Positions 25,330 through 34,434 are shown, counted from the first letter of the stretch. The stretch is DNA of 64,000 bases from Psychrobacillus sp. BL-248-WT-3 (GCF_012843435.1 NZ_JABAFC010000001.1:248001-312000), one strand, 5' to 3'. Translations and numbers: made by a program. The notes: generated by a model not told the origin, from the sequence alone.

Positions 25330-26847
25330 TTGACAACTGTTAAAGACGACAAAACGGAAAAAGAAACTATTAAAAGAGAATTTTATCATTTAATAATAGA
25401 TGGAGAAAAAATGAAAGGGTCGAGTGGGGAAACGATAAAAACCTACAATCCGGCAACGGGCGAGCTAGTGGCAGAAGTTGCAAAGGCTTCAAAAGAGGAT
25501 GCAGAAAAGGCAATAGCTGCTGCCCGTCATTCATTTGATCATGGAAAGTGGAAAATGTATCCCGTTGGTCGAAGAGCACAAGTGTTAAATAAAATAGCTG
25601 CCATCATGCGATCTCGGTTTAATGAACTAGTAGAGCTAGAAATTTTAGATACGGGAAAATCACTACACGCCGCTCAGGGCCAAGTAACACAGGCGATAGA
25701 GGATTTTGAGTTTTATGCAGGGGCCATTGTTGGTCATAGAGGGACGGTTAATAACGTACCCGGTCAGTTTCACAACTACACCGAAAAAGAACCTATTGGC
25801 GTATGTGCACAAATCATACCGTGGAACTACCCACTAATGATGGCTGCCTGGAAGGTTGCTCCTGCAATTGCTGTTGGCTGCTCAGTTATTGTAAAACCAG
25901 CATCTTTAACTCCTCTCACTGCCATTGTACTGGGTGAAATTTGCCTAGAGGCAGGCGTGCCAGCCGGAGTTGTGAACGTCATTCCAGGGTCAGGGTCGGA
26001 TATAGGTAACTATTTAGTAGAGCATTCCCAAGTGGATAAGGTTGCTTTTACTGGGTCCACGCCTATTGGTAAGGATATTATGGGGAAGGCATCTGAAAGC
26101 TTAAAGCGAGTAACTCTTGAACTAGGCGGGAAGTCTCCGAGTATAGTATTTTCTGATGCTGATATTGATGCAGCAGTAGATGGCTCGTTGTTTGGTATTT
26201 TCTATAACTCAGGTCAATCCTGTGAAGCCCGTTCTCGATTGTATGTCCAAGAGGATATCTATGATGAATTTATGAGTAAGTTTGTAGAAAAGACAAAAAG
26301 GCTTCAATTAGGAAACCCTTTTGATAAAGGGACACATGTTGGGGCAATTATAGATCAAACCCAGCTGGACACTATAAATGGATATGTTCAGTCGGCAATT
26401 AAGGACGGAGCAGAGATTCTAGCTGGAGGTCATAAATGTTCTCCTAAAGGATATGAAAAAGGCTTCTGGTTTGAGCCGACGATCATTACTAATGTGAATC
26501 ACGACATGAACGTAGTGAAGGAAGAAATCTTTGGACCGGTTGTGGTGGTAATGAAGTTTAAAGATGAAAAAGAAGCTATTAAGCTAGCTAATGATACTAC
26601 TTTTGGTCTTGGCTCTGCGGTTTGGTCTAAAGACGGAGCAAGAGCAACAAGAGTAGCTAATCAAATAAAAGCAGGAATTGTAATGGTAAATTGTCCGTTT
26701 TCTGCATTTCCAGGCACTCCGTTTGGTGGCTATAAGCAGTCAGGCTTTGGCCGAGAGCTTTGTATTGAAACATTAGATTTATACTCAGAAACGAAGAGTA
26801 TTTTATCATATTATGGTAGCCGTCCTTTGAACCCTTTAGGACTATAA
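25330..26847 (+). CDS. Aldehyde dehydrogenase in the paa operon
   Basis: 505-aa NAD(P)-dependent aldehyde dehydrogenase of the betaine/phenylacetaldehyde group. Catalytic Glu is in LELGGKSPSIVF near residue 265 and the nucleophilic Cys in NSGQSCEARSRLY near residue 300. There is no N- or C-terminal hydratase domain, unlike PaaZ. In context it may oxidise the semialdehyde released after oxepin-CoA ring opening, or phenylacetaldehyde. The TTG at 25330 is 8 nt after AAGGAG; GTG 25321 overlaps that site. It is the last gene before a terminator. Confidence 0.85.
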   Translation: MTTVKDDKTEKETIKREFYHLIIDGEKMKGSSGETIKTYNPATGELVAEVAKASKEDAEKAIAAARHSFDHGKWKMYPVGRRAQVLNKIAAIMRSRFNELVELEILDTGKSLHAAQGQVTQAIEDFEFYAGAIVGHRGTVNNVPGQFHNYTEKEPIGVCAQIIPWNYPLMMAAWKVAPAIAVGCSVIVKPASLTPLTAIVLGEICLEAGVPAGVVNVIPGSGSDIGNYLVEHSQVDKVAFTGSTPIGKDIMGKASESLKRVTLELGGKSPSIVFSDADIDAAVDGSLFGIFYNSGQSCEARSRLYVQEDIYDEFMSKFVEKTKRLQLGNPFDKGTHVGAIIDQTQLDTINGYVQSAIKDGAEILAGGHKCSPKGYEKGFWFEPTIITNVNHDMNVVKEEIFGPVVVVMKFKDEKEAIKLANDTTFGLGSAVWSKDGARATRVANQIKAGIVMVNCPFSAFPGTPFGGYKQSGFGRELCIETLDLYSETKSILSYYGSRPLNPLGL

Positions 26848-26853
26848 AATAAC

Positions 26854-26890
26854 AGGACAGGAGCTAAGAGTGGTTCCTGTCCTTTTTTAG
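26854..26890 (+). terminator. Terminator ending the paaA-ALDH transcript
   Basis: AGGACAGGA (26854-26862) and TCCTGTCCT (26875-26883) form a perfect stem followed by TTTTTT. It separates the upstream paa genes from paaH-paaJ. Confidence 0.85.
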
Positions 26891-26921
26891 TATAGTAATA
26901 AAAAATATGGAGGTGCTTATA

Positions 26922-27782
26922 TTGATTAACTGCATAGTTGTTGTGGGTTCTGGGGTAATGGGGCGAGGTATTGCTTACGTAGCAGCACTTTCTGGTTTTG
27001 CCGTAACGGTGGTGGACACAAAATCTACTGCCTTAGAACAGGCTAAAAAAGAAATTGAGAGCTTATTTGAAAAAGGTATTAAACGACAAAAGATAACTTC
27101 TGAGATGGCGGAAAAGTCTTTAAACAAGCTGAGGTATGAAAAAGATCTTTCTTTTGCAGCGGAAACTGCTGACTTAGTTATAGAAGCTGTGCCTGAGCAA
27201 CTAGCGATTAAGAAATCCGTCTTTGAAGCATTAGAATTGCATGCTCCGGCTAAATGTTACTTTGCTACTAATACGTCTACCATGAGTCCTACGGAAGTTG
27301 CTTCCTTTTCTAATCGTCCGGATAAAACAATTGCCATGCACTTTTTTAATCCGGTACATAAAATGCCATTAGTAGAGATTGTAAGAGGGCTTGAGACGAG
27401 TGATGAAACAGTTGCTGCTATTAAACAGGTTGCTGAGCAAATGGGAAAGGAAACGGTAGTAGTTAAAGAATTTCCAGGCTTCATAACTAGTCGAATCAGT
27501 GCTTTGGTTGGTAACGAAGCGTTCTATATGCTTCAGGAAGGAATCGGTACGCCAGAGGAAATTGATAAGGCGATTAAGCTCGGCTTGAATTATCCAATGG
27601 GTCCGTTTGAGCTAGGAGATCTCGTTGGTTTAGATACTAGACTGAACAATTTAAAATATTTACATGAAAAGCTTGGTGAAAAATATCGGCCTGCCCCCCT
27701 CCTTGAACAGTACGTCAAGGCTGGGCGTCTTGGAAGGAAGACAGGCAAGGGAGTTTATAGCTATACCGGTGAGGAGGAGTGA
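26922..27782 (+). CDS. paaH: 3-hydroxyacyl-CoA dehydrogenase (PaaH-like)
   Basis: 286-aa NAD-dependent dehydrogenase of the 3-hydroxybutyryl/3-hydroxyadipyl-CoA type. The Rossmann motif [10 protein letters not shown] is at the N-terminus, the catalytic segment is [16 protein letters not shown] near residue 135 (His and partner Glu), and the C-terminal domain has [16 protein letters not shown]. In the Paa pathway it oxidises 3-hydroxyadipyl-CoA. TTG 26922 is 6 nt after GGAGGTG; an ATG at 26907 touches that site and is rejected. It is coupled to the thiolase gene. Confidence 0.85.
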   Translation: MINCIVVVGSGVMGRGIAYVAALSGFAVTVVDTKSTALEQAKKEIESLFEKGIKRQKITSEMAEKSLNKLRYEKDLSFAAETADLVIEAVPEQLAIKKSVFEALELHAPAKCYFATNTSTMSPTEVASFSNRPDKTIAMHFFNPVHKMPLVEIVRGLETSDETVAAIKQVAEQMGKETVVVKEFPGFITSRISALVGNEAFYMLQEGIGTPEEIDKAIKLGLNYPMGPFELGDLVGLDTRLNNLKYLHEKLGEKYRPAPLLEQYVKAGRLGRKTGKGVYSYTGEEE

Positions 27783-27784
27783 AG

Positions 27785-28987
27785 ATGAAAGAGGTTGTAA
27801 TAGTCGATGCTGTTCGTACTCCTATCGGGAGATATAATGGTTCTTTAAGAAGTATTAGACCCGACGATTTGGCTGCCATGGTTATTAAGGGACTTCTTGA
27901 AAGAAACGAACGCGTTCCAGTTGACCAAATAGAAGAAGTTGTCCTAGGTAATGCAAACCAAGCAGGGGAGGATAATCGTAATGTGGCAAGAATGTCCGCA
28001 TTACTTTCTGGTCTTCCAATAGAGGTTGGAGGCACGACAATAAACAGACTTTGTGGTTCTGGCTTAGATGCTATCGTTTATGCTGCTCGAGCCATAGCAG
28101 TTGGCGAAGGCGATATATACATAGCTGGCGGAACAGAGAGCATGACTCGCGCCCCATATGTAATGGCAAAGCCTATGAAAGAATTTCCCCGAGGGAATAT
28201 GGAGCTTATAGATACGACAATTGGATGGAGATTTATAAATCCATTGTTAGAAGAAAAGTATGGTACAGATTCGATGCCTAAAACAGCTGAGAACGTTGCC
28301 GAGAAATATAAAATAACTAGAGAAGATCAGGACCTCTATTCCTTTGAAAGTCAGCAAAGGGCTAAAAAAGCAATGGCTGAAAATCGCTTCTTGAATGAAA
28401 TAATACCAGTGAAGTATACAAATCAAAAGGGTCAGGAAGTGATCATTGATACTGATGAGCATCCGAGACCAGAAACAAGCTTGGAAAAGTTGAACAACCT
28501 TCCTCCTATTTTTAAAGGAGGGACTGTAACAGCTGGAAATGCGTCTGGTGTAAATGATGGAGCAGCAGGCTTGCTTCTAATGAGCGCAGACAAAGCGAAG
28601 GAATTAGGTTTGAAGCCAATAGCGAGGTATATTGCATCCGCTACTGCTGGCGTAGAGCCTGGTATAATGGGAATAGGACCTGTATATGCAACTAACAAAG
28701 TACTTAAGCGCTCAGGAGTTTTAAAAGAAGAAATTGGCTTAGTCGAATTAAATGAGGCATTTGCTTCACAGTCGTTGGCTTGCATTCGGGAATTAGAACT
28801 CGACCCTGCAATTGTGAATGTGAATGGTGGCGCAATCGCTCTCGGACATCCGTTAGGTGCTAGCGGAGCAAGGATAGTAACTACACTTCTATATGAGATG
28901 AGGAGAAGAGAAGTGAGATTCGGTCTTGCCACTATGTGTGTAGGCGTAGGTCAAGGTATAGCTGCAGTATTCGAAAATATACAGTAA
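27785..28987 (+). CDS. paaJ: Thiolase (3-oxoadipyl-CoA thiolase, PaaJ-like)
   Basis: 400-aa degradative thiolase. The acylated Cys lies in NRLCGSGLDAIV near residue 90, His in VNGGAIALGHPLGASGAR near residue 350, and the second Cys in TMCVGVGQG near residue 382. It would cleave 3-oxoadipyl-CoA to acetyl-CoA and succinyl-CoA, the last step of the Paa pathway. GGAGGAG lies 5 nt before ATG 27785. A strong bidirectional terminator follows. Confidence 0.88.
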   Translation: MKEVVIVDAVRTPIGRYNGSLRSIRPDDLAAMVIKGLLERNERVPVDQIEEVVLGNANQAGEDNRNVARMSALLSGLPIEVGGTTINRLCGSGLDAIVYAARAIAVGEGDIYIAGGTESMTRAPYVMAKPMKEFPRGNMELIDTTIGWRFINPLLEEKYGTDSMPKTAENVAEKYKITREDQDLYSFESQQRAKKAMAENRFLNEIIPVKYTNQKGQEVIIDTDEHPRPETSLEKLNNLPPIFKGGTVTAGNASGVNDGAAGLLLMSADKAKELGLKPIARYIASATAGVEPGIMGIGPVYATNKVLKRSGVLKEEIGLVELNEAFASQSLACIRELELDPAIVNVNGGAIALGHPLGASGARIVTTLLYEMRRREVRFGLATMCVGVGQGIAAVFENIQ

Positions 28988-29021
28988 TTCTTAGTTATAA
29001 ACAAAGAAAATGATTGCTTAA

Positions 29022-29063
29022 AGCCAAAAGACCTCGTAGAGATATCTGCGAGGTCTTTTGGCT
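29022..29063. terminator. Bidirectional terminator between paaJ and the MFS gene
   Basis: A perfect 15-bp inverted repeat (arms 29022-29036 and 29049-29063) with a 12-nt loop lies between the convergent genes. Runs of A and T inside the stem give weak U-tracts in both directions. Confidence 0.85.
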
Positions 29064-29066
29064 ACA

Positions 29067-30506
29067 TTAAACTACCAGATTATTTAGTTGGAACGCTCTT
29101 TTGTTAGGATAAAATACGGTGATAAGTAACGCCAGTATGGATAGTATAGTCATGAAAATATAGGCGTCGCTTGAACCGTAAATGGATGCAAACGCTTTAA
29201 GCTGATCGATACCAGCTGTTGGGATTTCCTTCGAGATATTTTCGGTATGCTTTAATGACTGAACCGTGAAAATAGTAACAACAACTGCTGTTCCAATCGA
29301 GCCAGCAAGCTGACGAACCGTATTGTTAACTGCAGTACCATGTGTTATAAGCAATTTAGGTAAGGCATTTAGCCCAGCTGTATTTAGCGGCATCGTGATG
29401 AAGCTTAGCCCAATACGCAAGAAAATCGTTCGAATCATTAAAAATGTAAAGGACGTCGAATCATTTAAATCTGTCACGACCCACATGGTTGGAATAATGA
29501 ATAACAATCCAGTTATAAACAATGGTTTGGCACCATACTTATCGTATAGTTTTCCTGTAACTGGTGACATGAAAGCGTTGATTAACGCTCCTGGTAATAA
29601 TAATAACCCAGCATCAAGAGCTGTAAAGCCTCTACCGTCCTGCAAGTAAATGGGCAGTAAAATCATATCTGCATACATAATCATCGTAACAAGCACATTA
29701 ATTATGGATGTCATAGTGAATGTCTTATTTGTAAAGACATTTAAATTGAGCAACGGATCCTCTAATCGTAATTGACGCATGCAGAAAATGTAGGTAATGA
29801 CTATTCCAGCAACTATAGAGCTTATAATAATTGGACTAGTCCAGCCTTGACTGCCTGCGCTACTAAAACCGTAAAGTAAAAATCCAAATCCAAGTGTAGA
29901 TAATATAACACTTAGCCAATCTAGCTGAGCGGTTTCCTGATCAGATATATTGATCAAGTATTTAAGTGCAAGTACGATAATGAATACGACAAAAGGCAAT
30001 AAACCAATAAATAGCCAGCGCCATGAAAAATATTCAAGTATAAATCCAGCTAATGTAGGAGCGATGGCTGGAGCGAAGATAATAGCAAAACCGATTAAGC
30101 CCATTGCACTTCCACGTTTTTCAGGTGGATATATGAACATAACAATACTCATCATTAACGGCATGATTATTCCAGCTCCAGCTGCTTGAATCATTCGACC
30201 AGTTAGAAGAATACTAAAGTTCGGAGCAAGTGCGCAAAAAATGGTGCCCAACAGCAAAAGGGTCATTGAGCTTATAAATAGCTGTCTGGTGGAGAAGCGC
30301 TTCATTAAATAAGCTGTAAATGGTATAAGTATACCATTTACTAACATAAATCCTGTCGCTAGCCATTGTACTGTACTTGGGGATACTTTAAATACGTCCA
30401 TTAAACTACTAAGCGCAACATTTAATAGAGTTTGATTTAATGTTGATAAAAAACATCCTATGATTAAAACTGTCATTAATACTTTCTTATTTATATTAGT
30501 AGACAT
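29067..30506 (-). CDS. MFS multidrug efflux transporter (DHA2/EmrB-QacA type)
   Basis: 479-aa drug:H+ antiporter with about 14 hydrophobic segments. The DHA2 signatures are visible: LNVALSSLMDVF near the first loop, WLATGFMLVNGILIP, GRMIQAAGAGIIMPLMM near residue 105, and the proline/glycine-rich motif GFAIIFAPAIAPTLAGFI near residue 145. ATG 30506 follows GGAAGG. It is divergent from a TetR gene and its promoter carries a long palindromic operator, so TetR-type derepression by a drug or aromatic compound is likely. Confidence 0.9.
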   Translation of the reverse strand: MSTNINKKVLMTVLIIGCFLSTLNQTLLNVALSSLMDVFKVSPSTVQWLATGFMLVNGILIPFTAYLMKRFSTRQLFISSMTLLLLGTIFCALAPNFSILLTGRMIQAAGAGIIMPLMMSIVMFIYPPEKRGSAMGLIGFAIIFAPAIAPTLAGFILEYFSWRWLFIGLLPFVVFIIVLALKYLINISDQETAQLDWLSVILSTLGFGFLLYGFSSAGSQGWTSPIIISSIVAGIVITYIFCMRQLRLEDPLLNLNVFTNKTFTMTSIINVLVTMIMYADMILLPIYLQDGRGFTALDAGLLLLPGALINAFMSPVTGKLYDKYGAKPLFITGLLFIIPTMWVVTDLNDSTSFTFLMIRTIFLRIGLSFITMPLNTAGLNALPKLLITHGTAVNNTVRQLAGSIGTAVVVTIFTVQSLKHTENISKEIPTAGIDQLKAFASIYGSSDAYIFMTILSILALLITVFYPNKRAFQLNNLVV

Positions 30507-30526
30507 ACAAAAATCCTTCCTATTTG

Positions 30527-30561
30527 ACTTCATCGACACCGTGTCAATGAAGTTGATTATA
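30527..30561 (-). promoter_or_regulatory. MFS promoter -10 with TetR-type operator
   Basis: On the minus strand TATAAT lies at 30556-30561. Directly downstream is a 27-bp near-perfect palindrome: ACTTCATCGACAC (30527-30539), central C, and GTGTCAATGAAGT (30541-30553), 12 of 13 arm positions complementary. Its place over the expected transcription start suits repression by the adjacent TetR protein. Confidence 0.75.
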
Positions 30562-30591
30562 CCAACTATTTTTATGAAATAACATAAACAG

Positions 30592-30645
30592 TTTACATAA
30601 TAATGTGGTTTAAACTACAATAATAGACATAGTGTCAAAGAAGTT
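30592..30645 (+). promoter_or_regulatory. tetR promoter with second operator copy
   Basis: TTTACA (30592-30597), an 18-nt spacer and TACAAT (30616-30621) form a plausible sigma-A promoter. GACATAGTGTCAAAGAAGTT at 30626-30645 repeats 17 of 20 positions of the first operator (30535-30554) in the same orientation, with a palindromic core GACA..GTGTC. It suggests autoregulation. Confidence 0.65.
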
Positions 30646-30672
30646 ACAGATCATAGATGGAGTGATCAAAAC

Positions 30673-31215
30673 ATGTCTACAAATAAAAAAGATCCGCGAG
30701 CAATGCGATCTCAGAGGATGCTTAAAGAGGCATTAGTAGCATTGTTGAACGAAAAAACTGAACTGCAAGCGCTGACGGTTAAAAAAGTGGCAGACAAGGC
30801 AGAATTGAATCGAGCAACATTTTATTTACATTTCGTAGATTTAAATGACTTATTAAAAGATCTAGTAAAGGACATATTTTCAGATTTAGAAGAAAAGTTA
30901 AAACCCTTACTCCTATTAGAAAGCTCTAATGAACGAACTCAGTTATTATCATATTTAGACTATTTCTATAACCATCGCATCATGTTCTCCGTTTTATTTA
31001 AAGAAGACCGTTTTAAGCGCAAAATGCATAAAGAAATAAAGTCATTTATCAAAGCGAGGAGAACAAACAGACAAGTATTGGATGGGCCAGAACGTTTCTC
31101 ACTGGATATACTTGCTTCTGCAATGTTTGGGGTGATTGAATGGTGGTTGGAAGAAGGTACGGAGCATAGCTCAGAATATATCGTCAATCAAATCGAATTA
31201 CTATTTAGAAGATAA
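30673..31215 (+). CDS. TetR/AcrR family repressor
   Basis: 180 aa. The N-terminal TetR helix-turn-helix is clear: LTVKKVADKAELNRATFYLHF at residues ~35-55. The C-terminal ligand domain resembles TetR_C_8-type regulators. GGAG lies upstream of the ATG. It is divergent from the MFS efflux gene, and two copies of a palindromic operator lie in the shared promoter region, so it most likely represses the pump and itself. The inducer is unknown. Confidence 0.85.
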   Translation: MSTNKKDPRAMRSQRMLKEALVALLNEKTELQALTVKKVADKAELNRATFYLHFVDLNDLLKDLVKDIFSDLEEKLKPLLLLESSNERTQLLSYLDYFYNHRIMFSVLFKEDRFKRKMHKEIKSFIKARRTNRQVLDGPERFSLDILASAMFGVIEWWLEEGTEHSSEYIVNQIELLFRR

Positions 31216-31443
31216 ATTTATTTGCTGTTTTAATAACATACAGGTAGTAATAGTTGCTTTAATGGATAGAAATGCATTTGGGATCTGACGTTGTCATATA
31301 CAGTCTTGAAGGTAGTGAGATTGTGAAGAAACGATATTTTTTTTGAACTAAAGGGCGGTAGTACAGTTCGTGGGGTTGCTTCGGTAACTTTTTTTTAGAT
31401 TTAAAGTAAGTGGGCTGAAATATGTAATAAAGGGGAGATGAAA

Positions 31444-31950
31444 ATGAAACGGATAGACAAAGGTGAAATAAACGAAATAGTTTACAATAATACAGTTTAT
31501 TATAATGGAAAATATAAGATTTACCCGACTATTACTGAGTTAAAAGGAATATTAGATGAGATTATTAGTTCTGATTCAACTACCGAATATATTAGGATTA
31601 CTCCATTCTACATAAATGAGGAAGTGGATATGCAAATTGAATTCGAGGAATTCATGTTTTATATAGAATGTAGAGATGGTTTTGATGAGAAAGACCAAAA
31701 GAAACATATCTTAGATTGTCTTAATCCACTAGATTCCCCTAGAAGACTTAATGATGTGAAGCTAGGTGCCTTACTTTATCCATTATGTAAACATAACGAT
31801 ATTGCTTCATATCAAAAGGCACTTGTAGAATATAAGGAGTCTTTAAGGCAGACATTACCGAGGATGATGAAAATAGCAAAGTCAGAAATGAAGTTAAAAG
31901 AAGAACATTTGCCATTTGGGTATTTTTGCTTTGAAATTCATAATGGTTAG
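31444..31950 (+). CDS. Conserved-looking protein of unknown function (168 aa)
   Basis: Not recognised. It is soluble, acidic and without signal or membrane segment. Notable stretches are PTITELKGILDEIISSDST, then YIRITPFYINEEVDMQIEFE, and a C-terminal helical part (ALVEYKESLRQTLPRMMKI). The N-terminal half looks like an alpha/beta domain that could bind a partner, reminiscent of small immunity-type proteins, but this is only an impression. ATG 31444 is 6 nt after AAGGGGAG. Confidence 0.55.
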   Translation: MKRIDKGEINEIVYNNTVYYNGKYKIYPTITELKGILDEIISSDSTTEYIRITPFYINEEVDMQIEFEEFMFYIECRDGFDEKDQKKHILDCLNPLDSPRRLNDVKLGALLYPLCKHNDIASYQKALVEYKESLRQTLPRMMKIAKSEMKLKEEHLPFGYFCFEIHNG

Positions 31951-32040
31951 TAAGTTGTTAAACTTACGGGTAGATGACTTCAAGATGGGTATGAAAAGGT
32001 GTAATAAAAAAAATTTAATGAACGAGCTTGAGGTGAAGTT

Positions 32041-33006
32041 GTGTATATTTTAGATCAAACGAACGAATGGGATGTAGATTTACCTGAGTTTGATGTGCGG
32101 AATGACGAAATTAAAAATCAACGAGATATGCTTTTTGATTATTTTATTATGAAGGCCTCTACAGTGGATATATTGGTATACCAAGGTTTAAATGAAGAGA
32201 AGACGATAAAGCAAATGAAGAAGCTTTTTAAAAATAAGCAAATAAGAACGGAACATAGAGCTAGATGCTACAAGTTCTTTTTAGATGATACTGCAAAAAA
32301 ATGGATTTTAGCAAATAATTTAAGTGAATGTACAAGCGTTATATATGATAAAAATGAGAATGTGATTGCGGATTTTAATAGACATGTGTCGTTTTATGAA
32401 AAAGTGTCTATGGCAAATAGTATATTACTGGTCAAAGAGCTACCAATTCAAATTGAAATTTATAACCGTGAAATAGATAGGGAATGGGAAATAGAGTTAC
32501 AAGACCAGGCTAAATCTTATTATATTAGCACGCACTATGATTGGATTGAGAAACTTGCTTTTGAAACAATTGAAAACCTTTATTTTTATCCATTGTCTAT
32601 CTATATTGAAAAGCACGATGGAGAGCAGTATCAAATGCAAAAGGATTGGGCGAAGTATGGTGTAGAATATATAGACTCCGGGCAGCGGGTGTTTACCCTT
32701 TCGTCAAAAGGAATGTATCATGCGGAAGTCCCAGGCTTCTTTTTAACAGTAAAAAACACCGATGAATTAAAAGTTGTGTTCGAAGAGCTATTTTACTTAG
32801 CCTATCAAAACGATGCATTCATCGTGTCTCAAAATAAGCTGAATATACGAACTGGCCGTAATCGAATTTTTAAATCAGGTGATGAAATCATTCTAACATT
32901 CGATCATGATGCACAAGGGATTGTCCTACAGAGTGTACTAAATTTTGAAAAAGTAAAAAGCTTATTTACAAATTGTATGATTACACATATACAACAAGAG
33001 AGTTAA
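32041..33006 (+). CDS. Protein of unknown function (321 aa)
   Basis: Not recognised. It is soluble, with no signal peptide. An N-terminal part rich in charged helices (KTIKQMKKLFKNKQIR) is followed by a beta-rich middle (VSMANSILLVKELPIQIEIYN) and a C-terminal part (FEELFYLAYQNDAFIVSQNK). No catalytic motif stands out. It starts with GTG behind GAGGTGA. It lies about 90 bp after the 168-aa unknown gene in the same direction and upstream of paaX. Confidence 0.5.
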   Translation: MYILDQTNEWDVDLPEFDVRNDEIKNQRDMLFDYFIMKASTVDILVYQGLNEEKTIKQMKKLFKNKQIRTEHRARCYKFFLDDTAKKWILANNLSECTSVIYDKNENVIADFNRHVSFYEKVSMANSILLVKELPIQIEIYNREIDREWEIELQDQAKSYYISTHYDWIEKLAFETIENLYFYPLSIYIEKHDGEQYQMQKDWAKYGVEYIDSGQRVFTLSSKGMYHAEVPGFFLTVKNTDELKVVFEELFYLAYQNDAFIVSQNKLNIRTGRNRIFKSGDEIILTFDHDAQGIVLQSVLNFEKVKSLFTNCMITHIQQES

Positions 33007-33225
33007 GATGGCATAGAAATTATATACAGAATGACGAACAATATGTAGTAGTTCTTTCTGAATCTCGTGCAATAATATGGGCCCGACAATATTGTGAAAA
33101 CTAATTCAGAAAATTAAATTATTTTCGGGGAAATAATTAGTATACCCTTATAACAAATTAAAGAAAAAATTCTGAAAAAGTGATATATTATTAATTAGGT
33201 AAAATAGAAATGAGTGATTAATAAC

Positions 33226-34107
33226 ATGTCTAATACACAGTCAATGATCTTCACTGTTTATGGTGACTATATAAGGCACTACGGCAATAAAATATGGATT
33301 GGAAGTCTGATTCGCCTACTCAAGGAATTCGGACATAATGAGCAATCCGTACGCGTAGCAGTTTCTAGAATGATGAAACAAGGTTGGCTTGAGTCTGAAA
33401 AACAAGGTAATAAAAGCTATTATTTTCTAACTCATCGAGGCAAAGTAAGAATGGAAGAAGCGGCAAATCGAATATTTAAGCTTATGCCTAACGAATGGGA
33501 TGGGAAATGGCGTATGTTAATGTACACAATTCCCGAGGAAAAAAGACAAATAAGAGATGAGCTTCGAAAAGAGCTGCTTTGGAGTGGTTTTGGAAGTTTT
33601 TCTAGTGGTTGCTGGATCTCTCCGAATAATCTAGAAAAAGAAGTCAAATTTTTAATAGATAAATATGAAACACATGAGTATGTTGATTTTTTTGTATCTG
33701 ACTATAAAGGTCCGAAAGAGAACCAAGCATTGGTTGAAAAAAGCTGGCCACTTACTGAAATAGAAGCAAAGTACAAGGAATTTATAGCAGCTTATAGTCA
33801 TCAGTATATTGTGCATCAGAGTATGATAAATGATAATAAAATGTCCTCTGCAGACTGTTTTGTAGAACGAACAAGGTTAGTCCATGAATACCGAAAGTTT
33901 CTTTTTATTGATCCTGGTCTTCCGAAGGAGCTACTGCCAGAGATCTGGAACGGAAATCATGCTGCTCTTTTGTTCGAGCAATACTATAAATTACTTGCAC
34001 CATTAGCAAGTGAATTTTTTGAGGGTGTTTTCCAAGAGGATAATGATTTGAAAAGAAGAGATGAAGAATATGATGTTAATTATCACCCTCTATTAAAAGA
34101 ACTCTAG
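33226..34107 (+). CDS. paaX: PaaX family repressor of phenylacetate genes
   Basis: 293 aa, the usual PaaX size. The N-terminal PaaX winged-helix domain (SMIFTVYGDYIRHYGNKIWI ... HNEQSVRVAVSRMMKQGWLE) is followed by a ferredoxin-like middle (WRMLMYTIPEEKRQIRDELR) and the C-terminal PaaX_C region. In E. coli PaaX represses paa genes and is released by phenylacetyl-CoA. It stands 4 kb from the paa cluster and 3.6 kb before the HPA operon, so it may control either or both. ATG 33226 is taken, with GAGTG upstream. Confidence 0.9.
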   Translation: MSNTQSMIFTVYGDYIRHYGNKIWIGSLIRLLKEFGHNEQSVRVAVSRMMKQGWLESEKQGNKSYYFLTHRGKVRMEEAANRIFKLMPNEWDGKWRMLMYTIPEEKRQIRDELRKELLWSGFGSFSSGCWISPNNLEKEVKFLIDKYETHEYVDFFVSDYKGPKENQALVEKSWPLTEIEAKYKEFIAAYSHQYIVHQSMINDNKMSSADCFVERTRLVHEYRKFLFIDPGLPKELLPEIWNGNHAALLFEQYYKLLAPLASEFFEGVFQEDNDLKRRDEEYDVNYHPLLKEL

Positions 34108-34122
34108 GAGTAGTGCTATTCC

Positions 34123-34147
34123 TAATAAATAAATAAATAAATAAATA
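34123..34147. repeat. TAAA tetranucleotide microsatellite
   Basis: Five uninterrupted TAAA units (34126-34145) with partial units on both sides lie right after paaX. It is probably a neutral slippage tract. Confidence 0.7.
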
Positions 34148-34207
34148 GTAGAAACTTCTTTAACAGTTATTCGTAAGTATATGAATACAAAATGGAGGTT
34201 TACTTAG

Positions 34208-34398
34208 ATGATGGAATGGTGGAAGCGTAAAAAAGAGGTAAGCATTAAAAGAAAAAAGAATAAAATCCAAGTATCAAAGTGGAGTTATTTTGATTTTTTT
34301 TCACTTTAGCAGATATTATTATACTGCCAATTCGTTTTGTATTTTGGATACTTCGAGGTATTGGTAGAGCGATAGGAAATCTTTTTGATGGGATATAA
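34208..34398 (+). pseudogene. Small hydrophobic protein gene with a frameshift at a T8 run
   Basis: A good GGAGG site precedes the ATG. The first frame gives a basic N-terminus (MMEWWKRKKEVSIKRKKNK) and stops at TAG soon after eight T (34294-34301). Adding one T joins it to a second frame that reads ADIIILPIRFVFWILRGIGR and ends at TAA 34396-34398, right before a terminator. The joined product of ~63 aa has a basic head and one amphipathic/hydrophobic segment. It may be a real frameshift, polymerase slippage at the T run, or a sequencing error. Confidence 0.55.
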
Positions 34399-34407
34399 TA
34401 TGATGGG

Positions 34408-34434
34408 GACACCATGCCAAATGGTGTCTTTTTT
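34408..34434 (+). terminator. Terminator after the small frameshifted gene
   Basis: GACACCAT (34408-34415) and ATGGTGTC (34421-34428) form a perfect stem with a 5-nt loop and six T. It confirms that a transcribed gene ends just before it. Confidence 0.85.

Noticed and set aside
28432-28932. 166-aa minus-strand open frame inside paaJ
   Set aside because: It is antisense to the conserved thiolase catalytic region and has low-complexity shadow composition.
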